Below are positions 17,515-25,756 of a DNA stretch of 64,000 nucleotides, piece after piece. The translations under genes and the position numbers were made by a program. The number at the start of each line of letters is the position of its first letter. Position 1 is the first letter of the stretch. Source of the stretch: Arenibacter sp. ARW7G5Y1 (lineage in GTDB: Bacteria; Bacteroidota; Bacteroidia; Flavobacteriales; Flavobacteriaceae); NCBI RefSeq assembly GCF_003201775.1, contig NZ_QJJZ01000009.1, positions 164,247-228,246 on the forward strand. Reading direction: 5' to 3'. Below the pieces are notes generated by a model, which saw only the letters and a program-made list of their open reading frames with translations, did not search any database and was not told where the DNA came from.

Positions 17515-18339
17515 ATGAGAATTTTAATTCCAACCGATTTTTCCGAATTATCCAATGTCGCAATTAAGTATGCCATTGATTTAGGTAAAGATATAGAGGT
17601 AAAGTTACACTTACTTCACGTTATAGATACATCTGCACCATCAAGGGCCAGAGTGGGTTCCCATAAACTTCAGGAGGCTATAAAATCCAGTTCAGAAAGG
17701 GACATGAAAGAACTTTTGGCATCTATCAAAAAAGATAATGACCGTAATATTGAAATAAGCTATGAGATTACCTCTGGCTCGCCTATAGGGAAATATGTTG
17801 AAATAACGGCACAGAAAAATGATGCTGATGTTGTATGTATTGGGACCAAGGGTGCCAGTGGACTTAAAAAGATTCTCTTTGGAAGTAATGCTGCCGATAT
17901 CATAGAAAATAGTAGCATCCCTGTCTTAACCATTCCTGAGTTTGCCCGCTATAAGGGTATTCAAAACATTGTATATTCCAGTGATTTTTATAATCTAGAC
18001 AAAGAGCTGGATATAATTATCCCATTTGCAAAATTATTGGATTCCTGGATTCAAATTCTTCATATTGACAAGGATAATGAAGGCTATGAGGGAGATCTAA
18101 AACAAAAGGAAATGAATTTAAGACAAGATTTTTCTTATCAAAAAATAAAATTGACCGAATTAAAAATCAACTCCGTGATATTGGGCATCAATAAATTTGT
18201 TACCGACGTTGACGCGGACATGGTGATTATGTTCACCCACCATACCAACTTTTTAGAAAAGGTATTTCAAAAGAGTGTTACCCAAAATACAGCATTTCAA
18301 ACTAGCATACCACTTTTTACTTTTCAAAAGGATTCATAA
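17515..18339 (+). CDS. Universal stress protein, tandem USP domains
   Basis: The 274-residue protein starts MRILIPTDFSELSNVAIKYA, the typical USP first strand and helix. The first domain (about 1-142) carries the ATP-binding motif G-x2-G-x9-G-S as GTKGASGLKKILFGSNAADI. The second domain (about 143-274) is degenerate and lacks that motif. Tandem proteins of this kind bind nucleotide and act in stress or energy-limited survival. It is monocistronic, preceded by about 245 bp with no gene. Confidence 0.88.
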   Translation: MRILIPTDFSELSNVAIKYAIDLGKDIEVKLHLLHVIDTSAPSRARVGSHKLQEAIKSSSERDMKELLASIKKDNDRNIEISYEITSGSPIGKYVEITAQKNDADVVCIGTKGASGLKKILFGSNAADIIENSSIPVLTIPEFARYKGIQNIVYSSDFYNLDKELDIIIPFAKLLDSWIQILHIDKDNEGYEGDLKQKEMNLRQDFSYQKIKLTELKINSVILGINKFVTDVDADMVIMFTHHTNFLEKVFQKSVTQNTAFQTSIPLFTFQKDS

Positions 18340-18457
18340 TCTTGTAGATACTTAAAAGTGTGTAGGTGAAAGAGATGGCTAAGTCAAAATTTATGGCATT
18401 TTGAGTCGTATCCTTTTTGATACTTATTTGCCCCATAGGTTTTTTTCATTTGGTACG

Positions 18458-19180
18458 TCATATCCGAAGGATCGATTTTGAAATTGTATCATAGATCAGT
18501 AATCCTTCACTTTGGCTGTTGAGTTGTCCAATACGATATCCGTTAGCGTCCCAAATTGACGTTTGTCCTGCACTTTGGAAATCATCACAATATCCAATAG
18601 AGTTGGCCATTAAAATAGGTGTTGAATATTTACGGGCCACCTTTGGAAAATAGGCATTCGCCTTTTCGATTCCCAGCTGTGATTTGGCCACACTTGCCAA
18701 ATAAACGGTCGCTCCCATTGCATACGCATTTGCAGTATGTTGTGGCTGCAATGATTCGAAACAAATGGCAAGGGCAATTTTTGCGTCTTTCAGGGTCAAA
18801 ATAGTTTGTTTATTACCTTCAATGAAATACTTCTTTTCGTCTAAATGCAATATTTGCTTGGAATAGGTTTGCCGTGGTAGGTGAGGTTGAAAAATAACCA
18901 TGCTAATTAATATTCCAGCTTCTGAATGTGTGGGCAAACCAACTCCAATCGCAATTTTGTTTGTATTGCTCATTTCTTGAAATACATCCAATCTCAAGTC
19001 GTTTTGATCGGTTGCCAAAGCCTTTGCCAGTTTGGGTTCATAACCCAACAACGATAATTCAGGAAAAACAATTAAGTCGGTTTTTTCTGTCACAGCACGT
19101 GTAATCCATCTCAAATGGTTTTCGATATTGACTTTGATATTCCCTATTTCAGATTTTGTCTGTGCAACACAAATTTTCAT
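18458..19180 (-). CDS. Carbon-nitrogen hydrolase (nitrilase superfamily)
   Basis: I choose the ATG at 19180, giving MKICVAQTKSEIGNI, the usual nitrilase-fold start; the longer frame begins at TTG with a non-homologous leader. The protein of about 240 residues keeps the catalytic triad: Glu41 in IVFPELSLLGY, Lys108 in TYSKQILH and Cys140 in ALAICFES. It hydrolyses an amide or nitrile in the cytosol through a Cys thioester intermediate; the substrate is unknown. It lies 87 bp downstream of the SDR gene on the same strand and is probably co-transcribed. Confidence 0.88.
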   Translation of the reverse strand: MKICVAQTKSEIGNIKVNIENHLRWITRAVTEKTDLIVFPELSLLGYEPKLAKALATDQNDLRLDVFQEMSNTNKIAIGVGLPTHSEAGILISMVIFQPHLPRQTYSKQILHLDEKKYFIEGNKQTILTLKDAKIALAICFESLQPQHTANAYAMGATVYLASVAKSQLGIEKANAYFPKVARKYSTPILMANSIGYCDDFQSAGQTSIWDANGYRIGQLNSQSEGLLIYDTISKSILRI

Positions 19181-19267
19181 TGTATTCGTTTTTTCAAAAT
19201 GAATTGGCCAATAGGTAAGCGTTTGTAACGATTGATTGCATTTGGTTGCATACAATTTAAATTCGGA

Positions 19268-20038
19268 CTACATATTATAAATGCCGCCATTGATGTCCAA
19301 GGTAGCACCGCTAATAAAGCCATCATATTCGGAGGCCAGGAATAGAACCGCCCGTGCAACGTCATTTGCGTTACCTGCTCGTTGAATTGGAATCCCAGCG
19401 GTTGTTGCGGCCGCTGATTCTTTGGTAGTATGTGTGTTATGAAAGGAAGTGCCAAGGATAAGACCTGGGGCAACGGCATTGACCCTAGTGCCTTGGGGAC
19501 CCAATTCGGCAGAGAGAGCCCTCGTAAAGGTAAGGATAGCGCCTTTGCTGGTAGAATAAGCCAGAGATCCAGGGTGTCCCCCTTTGCGCCCTGCGAGTGA
19601 AGCCAGGTTAACGATACTGCTATTTTTATTTTTTGCTAGAAAGGGAGATGCGGCTTTAGTAACGAACATCATGGAAGTAAGGTTTATGTCCATTACCTTG
19701 TGCCAGAACCCAGCCTCCATTTCGCTCAGCATTTTACGAGAAACAAGTGAACCTGCGTTGTTGATTAATATGTCCAGCCCGCCAAACGTTTCCACTGCTT
19801 TTTGGACCAATGTATTGGCATCGGCCTCTTGGGTTAGGTCACCACCTATGGCAACAGCTTTTAGTCCTTTGCCCATGGCGTATTCCGTTAATTGCTTCGC
19901 AGTTTCTGCACTGGAAAAATAGTGGATGGCAACATTGGCTCCACTATCGATAAAGTGTTTGGTAATTGACTCGCCAATTCCTTGTGCACCAGCCGTGATA
20001 AGAATATTTTTTCCTGTTAATTTATGGTTGTTTTTCAT
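19268..20038 (-). CDS. Short-chain dehydrogenase/reductase (FabG-like)
   Basis: The 256-residue classical SDR has the cofactor motif TAGAQGIG (15-22), where Ala replaces the usual second Gly, and NNAG at 93-96. The catalytic Ser147, Tyr161 and Lys165 appear in NLASLAG and YSTSKGA. The C-terminus ends DINGGIYNM. It reduces a carbonyl or oxidises an alcohol with NAD(P). It sits 87 bp upstream of the nitrilase-type gene, and has no acyl-carrier neighbours, so a role outside fatty-acid synthesis is likely. Confidence 0.88.
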   Translation of the reverse strand: MKNNHKLTGKNILITAGAQGIGESITKHFIDSGANVAIHYFSSAETAKQLTEYAMGKGLKAVAIGGDLTQEADANTLVQKAVETFGGLDILINNAGSLVSRKMLSEMEAGFWHKVMDINLTSMMFVTKAASPFLAKNKNSSIVNLASLAGRKGGHPGSLAYSTSKGAILTFTRALSAELGPQGTRVNAVAPGLILGTSFHNTHTTKESAAATTAGIPIQRAGNANDVARAVLFLASEYDGFISGATLDINGGIYNM

Positions 20039-20404
20039 GATATAACTTATTAAAAAGCATTGATAGTGGTCGTATAATTAATGTTTACTCTTATGGACAG
20101 CATACTCTTACAAATATAAGGAAACAAGGTAGGTATTTTTATACTGTAGACATTGTCGATACAAGAATAGTGTTATGGGAAAGCCATAGGAACCAAGTCA
20201 TTGGAAGTGGGAGGGGCTTTTACAATTAATCCTGCAGTCTATACGTGCCGGGATGGACAGGAAGCAATGAGGTGGTCGGTTCCTTATACAGGTGTTATCT
20301 ATTATTTAAGTTGTAATAAACCATGGATTTGCAATTTATAAAAACACCATTTAAACCTTGCGTATCAATCAAAGTCCATTAAGGTAATGGTCACTATTTA
20401 AATT
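20039..20404. other. Gene-free interval upstream of SDR
   Basis: About 365 bp without a supported gene. It should contain the SDR promoter near its left end. On the plus strand a stop-bounded stretch around 20170-20340 reads as about 54 sense codons including GTKSLEVGGAFTINPAVYTC, but it lacks a start and matches nothing I know. Confidence 0.45.
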
Positions 20405-20581
20405 ATGAACATTCAAATTAATAGCCTTAAACCATTTGTGGTAATTCTGTTAATATCGTCGTTGCTTTCTATTTTTAGTTGTAACAATAATTCGGATGAT
20501 GGCATAGCCGTAGAAATTATTAACACGCCAACCTGTTTTCTTGATCCACGAGCCAATATGGCACGATTGTACCCAGGGTGA
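20405..20581 (+). pseudogene. Truncated lipoprotein (58 aa, signal peptide plus stub)
   Basis: From ATG 20405 the frame gives a 58-residue product. A lipoprotein signal peptide (VVILLISSLLSIFSC, lipobox Cys at 26) is followed by NNNSDDG, the Asp/Asn/Ser-rich start typical of surface-exposed Bacteroidota lipoproteins. Only about 25 more residues follow before TGA at 20579, five bases from the convergent GrpB gene. A lipoprotein this short with a standard surface-export leader is most likely the 5' remnant of a longer gene. A genuine small lipoprotein cannot be excluded. Confidence 0.5.
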
Positions 20582-20586
20582 TGGGA

Positions 20587-21162
20587 TTACTTTTCTCTTA
20601 ACAAATTTAGCGTTTCTTTGATGAATTCCCCTTTTCCCAAGACATAGGCCCCTCTGTCATTTCGATACTTTGAAGCTAAATCCAGTTTTAATTTTTCGTA
20701 TTCCTTTGCTCTTTTTTTGTCCGCAATCAGATAATCCCGAAATTCAATTTGTTGCCACATAACATTGTCCTTTGGGCACATATGTATATGAAAAATTTGC
20801 TCTTTTTCTCCATTAAGATTGTAACCTTTGCCAAAAGATGAATATTCTTCTATATTTTCCCTTGAAGGAACTTTAAAATGTGAGTATCCCAAATGGGCAA
20901 ATTTTTCAATTAGATTTTCGTCGAATAATAGTTTTTTAGGTATTTCAATTAGCATGTCTATATAAGGTTTGGACTTTATTCCGGGAATTGAAGAACTCCC
21001 AAAGTGTTCCGCCCTTAAAACTATGTCCTTACCAACTTTTTCAATAATTAGTTCTTTTTCCTTTTCGTAAATAGCGATCCATTCCGGATTGTGATCTACC
21101 AGCTCAATTGGAAAAAGTCTATTCCAATCATCCTTGGTCAAATCGTAAAGTGACTTTTGCAT
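20587..21162 (-). CDS. GrpB family protein (UPF0157)
   Basis: The 191-residue protein matches GrpB: VDHNPEWIAIYEKEKELI (about 22-39), then LRAEHFGSSSIPGIKSKPYIDM (about 48-70). The latter has the G-S-S-S-x-P nucleotidyltransferase-like signature and the acidic D-x-L. FHIHMCP follows at about 123-129. The fold is that of a minimal nucleotidyltransferase, but the biochemical role is undefined. It is convergent with the lipoprotein remnant, 5 bp away. Confidence 0.85.
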   Translation of the reverse strand: MQKSLYDLTKDDWNRLFPIELVDHNPEWIAIYEKEKELIIEKVGKDIVLRAEHFGSSSIPGIKSKPYIDMLIEIPKKLLFDENLIEKFAHLGYSHFKVPSRENIEEYSSFGKGYNLNGEKEQIFHIHMCPKDNVMWQQIEFRDYLIADKKRAKEYEKLKLDLASKYRNDRGAYVLGKGEFIKETLNLLREK

Positions 21163-21472
21163 TATTGTTTGTGTTTTACAAGTTGCGTATAAAGGTGGTT
21201 ATAAAGTTAATGCGGGACAACCAATGGCTAAAGAATTAAAACTTGTTACAATTGTAAATAATGTATATACTATATTTTTACTACTCATGGAATTTGGTTT
21301 CAGTTTTGCACATTGGTCCAATACAACGGACAGCTAGGTTTTTTTACCAATTTTCAAATAAACTAGGACTCAGGCAATTGCGAGAGCCTCCTATGATCCA
21401 TTATCTCATGGACAGTTGAGTGTTGGGGAAATCAGCTTTTCCGAATGTTTTTGAGATAATAGCAATTTGTGC
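21163..21472. other. Gene-free interval
   Basis: About 310 bp between two minus-strand genes. It carries the GrpB promoter on the left. I see no open frame with coding character, no strong hairpin and no repeat shared with the rest of the window. Confidence 0.45.
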
Positions 21473-21961
21473 TTATACATCTTTGGTCTTGTTTTTTTCT
21501 TTATTTTGGTAAACATTCGGATTGTATTTTTCCATATAGATCTCTGGTCTGGGCAGTTTTGTAAAACCGTATTTTTCATAGAGCCATTCCGCTGTGCTTG
21601 TCAATAAAATCCAGCGTCTTAAATCTTGTAAATGTTTGTGTTCCATGATCGTTTCCATAAGCCATTTGCCCAATCCAAGTCCGCGATATTCTTTTAATAT
21701 AAATATATCACCTAGATATGCAATGGTAGAAAAGTCGGAAATAACCCTGGCATATCCAATGAATTTCGAGTCACAATATATTCCGAAATTTAAGGAATTG
21801 TCTATTGATTTTTTAACCTTATCCAATGAGATTCCATTACTCCAACCAGATTCGTTGGTCAAAAAATCATGAATCAATAAAATATCCAATTTCTTAGTGT
21901 CCGTGGAAATTAGATATTCATTTCTATATTTCTCTACAATCTCCAATTTAGTTTTGTTCAT
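21473..21961 (-). CDS. GNAT family N-acetyltransferase
   Basis: The 162-residue protein has the GNAT core: GIYCDSKFIGYARVISDFS (about 74-92), IAYLGDIFILKEYRGLGLGKWLM with the R-G-x-G-x-G acetyl-CoA loop (about 94-117), and TAEWLYEKYGFTKLPRPEIYMEK near the end. The last motif matches the subgroup often annotated as YjaB/arylalkylamine-like acetyltransferases. The acceptor is unknown. The Lys-rich tail after residue 148 is probably disordered. Confidence 0.82.
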   Translation of the reverse strand: MNKTKLEIVEKYRNEYLISTDTKKLDILLIHDFLTNESGWSNGISLDKVKKSIDNSLNFGIYCDSKFIGYARVISDFSTIAYLGDIFILKEYRGLGLGKWLMETIMEHKHLQDLRRWILLTSTAEWLYEKYGFTKLPRPEIYMEKYNPNVYQNKEKNKTKDV

Positions 21962-22085
21962 TAAATGAATGTACTAGGTCCCGTATTCCAATAATAGCCG
22001 ATCATGAGTGTCATTTATATGCGGCCACCATCAACTTGGTGTTGTGAGCAACACTTTTATTTATCATTACTTCAGTTATATCTGT

Positions 22086-22141
22086 TTTATTGGCACCGCC
22101 CAAGGGTATAATACCCCGAGGCTTGCCCCGAGGTAGTTTAC
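22086..22141 (+). repeat. Interspersed 56-bp intergenic repeat, copy 2
   Basis: This 56-nt copy begins TTTATTGGCACCGCC and ends GAGGTAGTTTAC on the plus strand. It differs from copy 1 at only two positions, and contains GGGTATAATACCC, a near-perfect inverted repeat, followed by the CCCCGAGG-CTTG-CCCCGAGG direct repeat. It lies between the GNAT gene and the decayed cyclase gene. Confidence 0.85.
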
Positions 22142-22242
22142 TTTGTGGCCAAGTGTTTCTTTCTGTTTTTTAATTCCAGTTTTGGTCAAGTTTCGACTTT
22201 TTCTATAATAAAGCCTATACATATCGGCCAATGTCATTCATA

Positions 22243-22790
22243 TCAATTTGATACAAATGTGAACAATTCAATTATTTCCTTCTTCCCTCTAAGTTCTTTT
22301 TTTTTCAAGAGATCTGTGCCTATATCAGCTCCGGGAAGCATCATACCCATAAGTTTGCCAGATATGAGGCAATTAACATTATAGGTGTTGCAAAGCCCCT
22401 GAATACGTGCTGTTGAATTTAGTACATCGCCAGTAAAAATAAATATCCTTTTTTATAACGCCAATTTCTGTCTAAATGAAACCCCGCTTTGAAAACGGGA
22501 CCAATACCATATTTTAAAGAATACTTATCGGTTTCATCCAGTAAGGCTTGCAAAAGTAAGAATTTTCAGGGTTGGTTGGGGCCGTATTTGATTATGGCCA
22601 TAGTATCTGTTGTACAAGTTAGCCATTTGAGAAGAGTGGATTGCATTTTTACGGCACTAGAGGAGAACTTAATGCCAGGAAAAAGGCCAATTAGGAAAAA
22701 TTCTTCAGCCGTTTCCAAATCGGTGAATGGGTGGGTCAGACCAATGTTTCTCGATTTTATATTGCAAAAAATACCTGGTCCAAAATAAAT
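22243..22790 (-). pseudogene. Degraded class III adenylate/guanylate cyclase
   Basis: Reading the minus strand across frames recovers the C-terminal half of a class III nucleotide cyclase domain. In order: TDTMAIIKYGPNQ (the GD-E/T strand), KYGIGPVFKAGFH (the conserved FKAGxH), EIGVIKKDI, TGDVLNSTARIQGLCNTY (the catalytic D-x-x-N-x-x-A-R helix), NCLISGKL, and ELRGKKEIIELFTF (the closing strand). At least three frame changes and one in-frame stop separate them, and the loop after FKAGFH lacks several residues. The N-terminal membrane part and the first metal-binding region are not recognisable. The final stop is at 22243. The gene is clearly dead. Confidence 0.72.
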
Positions 22791-22830
22791 ACTTGAGATA
22801 GTAGATCGAAATTATTTTGCAGCAACAAGT

Positions 22831-23673
22831 TTATCCCTTAAAGGTCCAGGCCACAAACCTGCTCTGTTTATTTCCCTGTTCCATATCCACAACCTTTACC
22901 GCTATTGGTAAGGTTTTATTAATGGCCCTTTTTATATTTTTCAAGTTTTCCTTTTGTGAGACTAGGGAGGTAAACCAATGTACCTGATCCTTGAATTGCA
23001 CACTCTCCACAACCATTTTTTTAACAAAAGCTTCCTCACCCCCCTTATACCATAATTCGTTGGCCTGTCCACCAAAATTTTCCCCTTCCTCCAATTGCAG
23101 GTTGCGAACTTTTCGCTGGTTTTGTTGTTGGGCATCTGTTCGGTTCTTAAAAAATGGAGGATTGCAGACCACTACGTCAAAATTATCCCCAGGCAGAATT
23201 ATGTGTTCCAAAATACTGTATTTGAACCGTTGCCGCCTTAGTACTATTTCTTGCAATACCGTATTTTTATCAATAATTTTCTGGGCATTTTTTAAGGCAT
23301 CCAGATCCACCTCACTGGCCGTACACTGCCAATTAAAATGAAGCCTGGCCAAAATGGGATAGATTAGGTTGGCTCCAGTGCCTATGTCCAACAATCTAAG
23401 TGTGGTTTTAGGAATCAGATCAGCTATATGTAAGAGGTAATCTAAACGGCCAGGAATGGGGGGACAGAGGTTGTACTCAGGTATATCCCAGTGCTCAAGG
23501 CCATAATGGGCTTTTAGCAAGGCCTTGTTCAGCGCCTTTATGGCTAGTTTGTCCCCAAATTTAATAGTTTGGTTTCCATAAGCATTTACAAAGACAAACT
23601 TCCTGAGTGCTGGAGAATGAAGAATAAGGTCTTCAAAATCGTAATCTTTGGCAAAGGGGTTTTTTGGGTGCAC
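22831..23673 (-). CDS. rlmF: 23S rRNA (adenine(1618)-N6)-methyltransferase RlmF
   Basis: The 280-residue protein matches RlmF (YbiN) along its length. It starts MHPKNPFAKDYDFEDL, has the SAM-binding LDIGTGANLIYPIL (95-108), the N6-adenine catalytic motif NPPFF (171-175), LEEGENFGGQANELWYKGGE, HWFTSLVSQKENL, and ends SRFVAWTFKG. It methylates A1618 of 23S rRNA. The initiator is GTG at 23673, chosen because the conserved HPKN follows directly and no ATG exists upstream in frame. The family usually has NPPFH; here the fifth residue is Phe. Confidence 0.93.
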   Translation of the reverse strand: MHPKNPFAKDYDFEDLILHSPALRKFVFVNAYGNQTIKFGDKLAIKALNKALLKAHYGLEHWDIPEYNLCPPIPGRLDYLLHIADLIPKTTLRLLDIGTGANLIYPILARLHFNWQCTASEVDLDALKNAQKIIDKNTVLQEIVLRRQRFKYSILEHIILPGDNFDVVVCNPPFFKNRTDAQQQNQRKVRNLQLEEGENFGGQANELWYKGGEEAFVKKMVVESVQFKDQVHWFTSLVSQKENLKNIKRAINKTLPIAVKVVDMEQGNKQSRFVAWTFKG

Positions 23674-23833
23674 CAGATGTGTTTTTAAAAAGTAAAGGTA
23701 GCAAAAGCTAAAGCAAAATTAGGTTTGCCGTAAACAGCGCCTAATTTCAATTCCAGGAATACCACAACAATCCAGTAACGGAGGATTGCCCCATGGCAAG
23801 CGCTTCCATTAATACAATAATTTATCTGGGTCG

Positions 23834-25237
23834 TTATTCCTCCCAGGTATCAGTTCTAAAGGAAGACGCGGGTAGTCCTTCGGTATTGAACAAACTTCCT
23901 GCCTCACAATTCTTAAAAGCATATCTCACGGCAACTGGTTCGGCCACTTCTTCAGCCCAGACGGTAAGGGTTTTGTCCCCATTAATTTTGGCCTTGGCGG
24001 GTTGAAAAATTTTGTCAGCACCGGCCACTTCAAAGCCCGATAATGGTTTTCCATAACCGGTGAGTCCGTTCTCATTATAATCAAAGGACAACTTTACTTT
24101 ACCATCCTTTATTTCTTCAATTTCTTTGTAAACCGGACCACTAAAGGCAATTCCCTCTATACCGTAATCCTTGTTGAGGGCCCAAAGGGCCAATCGATCG
24201 CCAACCAATTTTTTCTCCCTAGGGTGTATATAATCACAGTCTCCAATATCCATAGTAACTGCCATTCCGGTATTTTCAGCTGATGTCATAGTGTGTAATT
24301 GAGCTTCCCTAACAAAGCCGGCGTTGCCGTCGGAATAGCCATATGGTGCAATTTGTACATAGTAAAAGGGAAACTTGCCTTGTTGCCACTTTTCCCTCCA
24401 GGCGTTGATCATGGTCGGGAACAGCTGGGCATATTCCTTGGCCCTGTTTCTGTTGGATTCCCCTTGGTACCAAATAGCTCCTTTAATATTGTATCCAATC
24501 AAGGGATTGATCATGGCATTGAACAAAAGGGTAGGGGTATACTGTGGTGCTCCGTCCGGAAGCTTTTTGGGCAACTCTATGGTCTTGAATTCGGAAAGCG
24601 CCTCCTTGTCTATCCAGGTTTCTACATTGGACCCGCCCCAAGAGGTATGGATAAGTCCAATGGGTACATTTAGAAGGCCGTACAGTTTTTTTCCAAAAAA
24701 GTAAGCGGTAGCACTAAAGTCCCTTACGGTTGTTGGTCTGGCCTCGGCCCATTGTCCTTCAACATTGTCAAGTGGATCTATGCTGGCGGCCCTTTTTACG
24801 GTAAACAGGCGTATCTGACTGTTGGTGGAGTTTAAGATGGCCTCGCCACTACCATTTATGGGTTGGTTGTTAAATCCTTTTACGGGCATTGCCATGTTGG
24901 ATTGTCCTGAACACAACCAAACTTCCCCAATCATAACATTGTTAAGGGTTACATCATTACTGCCTTTTATGTTAAGGGTATAGGGTCCGCCATATGATGG
25001 TGTTGGAATATTAAGTTTCCAGTGTCCAGCCGTATTGGTAACGGTGGTGGATTCTTTTCCCCAACTTCCCATTACTTTGATTTTAGTGTTTGGTTTGTCG
25101 GTTCCCCAAATGGAGACCTTGTTGTTTTGCTGTAAGACCATATGGTCTCCAAATATGGCAGGTAACTGTAATTGTGCAAAGGAGAGTGTTGAACTACATA
25201 AAATAAAAGCTAGTAGAAAAATTTTAATTGGTTTCAT
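23834..25237 (-). CDS. Secreted sialate O-acetylesterase (SASA/SGNH fold)
   Basis: The 467-residue protein has a signal peptide (1-21), a beta-sandwich region (about 25-105, QLPAIFGDHMVLQQ) and an SGNH esterase domain. The nucleophile is Ser113 in WLCSGQSNMAMPVKG. The oxyanion and block III region is GAIWYQGESN (253-262), and the Asp-His pair lies near residue 340 in CDYIHPREK. A C-terminal beta domain follows. The family removes O-acetyl groups from sialic acid or plant and algal glycans in the periplasm. It has no operon partner. Confidence 0.9.
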   Translation of the reverse strand: MKPIKIFLLAFILCSSTLSFAQLQLPAIFGDHMVLQQNNKVSIWGTDKPNTKIKVMGSWGKESTTVTNTAGHWKLNIPTPSYGGPYTLNIKGSNDVTLNNVMIGEVWLCSGQSNMAMPVKGFNNQPINGSGEAILNSTNSQIRLFTVKRAASIDPLDNVEGQWAEARPTTVRDFSATAYFFGKKLYGLLNVPIGLIHTSWGGSNVETWIDKEALSEFKTIELPKKLPDGAPQYTPTLLFNAMINPLIGYNIKGAIWYQGESNRNRAKEYAQLFPTMINAWREKWQQGKFPFYYVQIAPYGYSDGNAGFVREAQLHTMTSAENTGMAVTMDIGDCDYIHPREKKLVGDRLALWALNKDYGIEGIAFSGPVYKEIEEIKDGKVKLSFDYNENGLTGYGKPLSGFEVAGADKIFQPAKAKINGDKTLTVWAEEVAEPVAVRYAFKNCEAGSLFNTEGLPASSFRTDTWEE

Positions 25238-25756
25238 GGCTGTGTATGAGGTTGTTATTTAAAAAAAAATATATAAGCATGGAGATCCCGAGCATAGCTG
25301 TAATTTTTCTCCCATTTCTATATGATTGTTAAAAGTAATAAAAATAAAATCATGGGACCCGTTGGATCGCTTTACAACACAGTGTGCTTTCTTAAAGGGG
25401 GTAGGTCTTGCACGGAAGTTTATTGGCACCGCCAAAGGATATAATACCCCGAGGTAGTTTACTTTTTTGACAATGCCAATTAACGAATTTTAATACAATG
25501 ACCGCTCCACTTTGTTTTAATGGGAAGTATCGTTCGTAAGTAACCAAATATGACGTTGCCTCCGGTATCGGTACGTTGTGGGAAGGGCATTATAGCGTAG
25601 GTTAGGGTCTTCTTGCCTTTCATCTTACCATATTAAGTGCTTGGTTAAAGTCTTCCTTGGTCCAGGTTCCGATATCTGCTTCCGTGCCATAAAATCCAAT
25701 CTGGATGCTAATTTTGGGATTGGTGGGTTATGTCAGGCTGACAAGTTTGTCCGGCC
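25238..25756. other. Gene-free interval with repeat copy 3 and a possible gene remnant
   Basis: About 520 bp between the esterase and the SulP gene. It contains the third interspersed repeat (25419-25462). On the minus strand, 25727-25620 is a stop-bounded stretch of 35 codons (ISIQIGFYGTEADIGTWTKE, DFNQALNMVR) with coding character but no start. It may be the tail of a lost gene. Confidence 0.45.
25419..25462 (+). repeat. Interspersed intergenic repeat, copy 3 (12-bp internal deletion)
   Basis: This 44-nt copy has the same two ends as copies 1 and 2 (TTTATTGGCACCGCC and GAGGTAGTTTAC). It lacks exactly 12 nt, one unit of the CCCCGAGG direct repeat with its spacer. Outside the deletion one position differs from copy 2 in the GGGTAT arm (ATAT instead of GTAT) and one at the fourth C of CCGCCC. 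Confidence 0.85.

Noticed and set aside
20170..20340. Stop-bounded stretch with GTKSLEVGGAFTINPAVYTC
   Set aside because: It has no start codon, no family resemblance and only about 54 codons.
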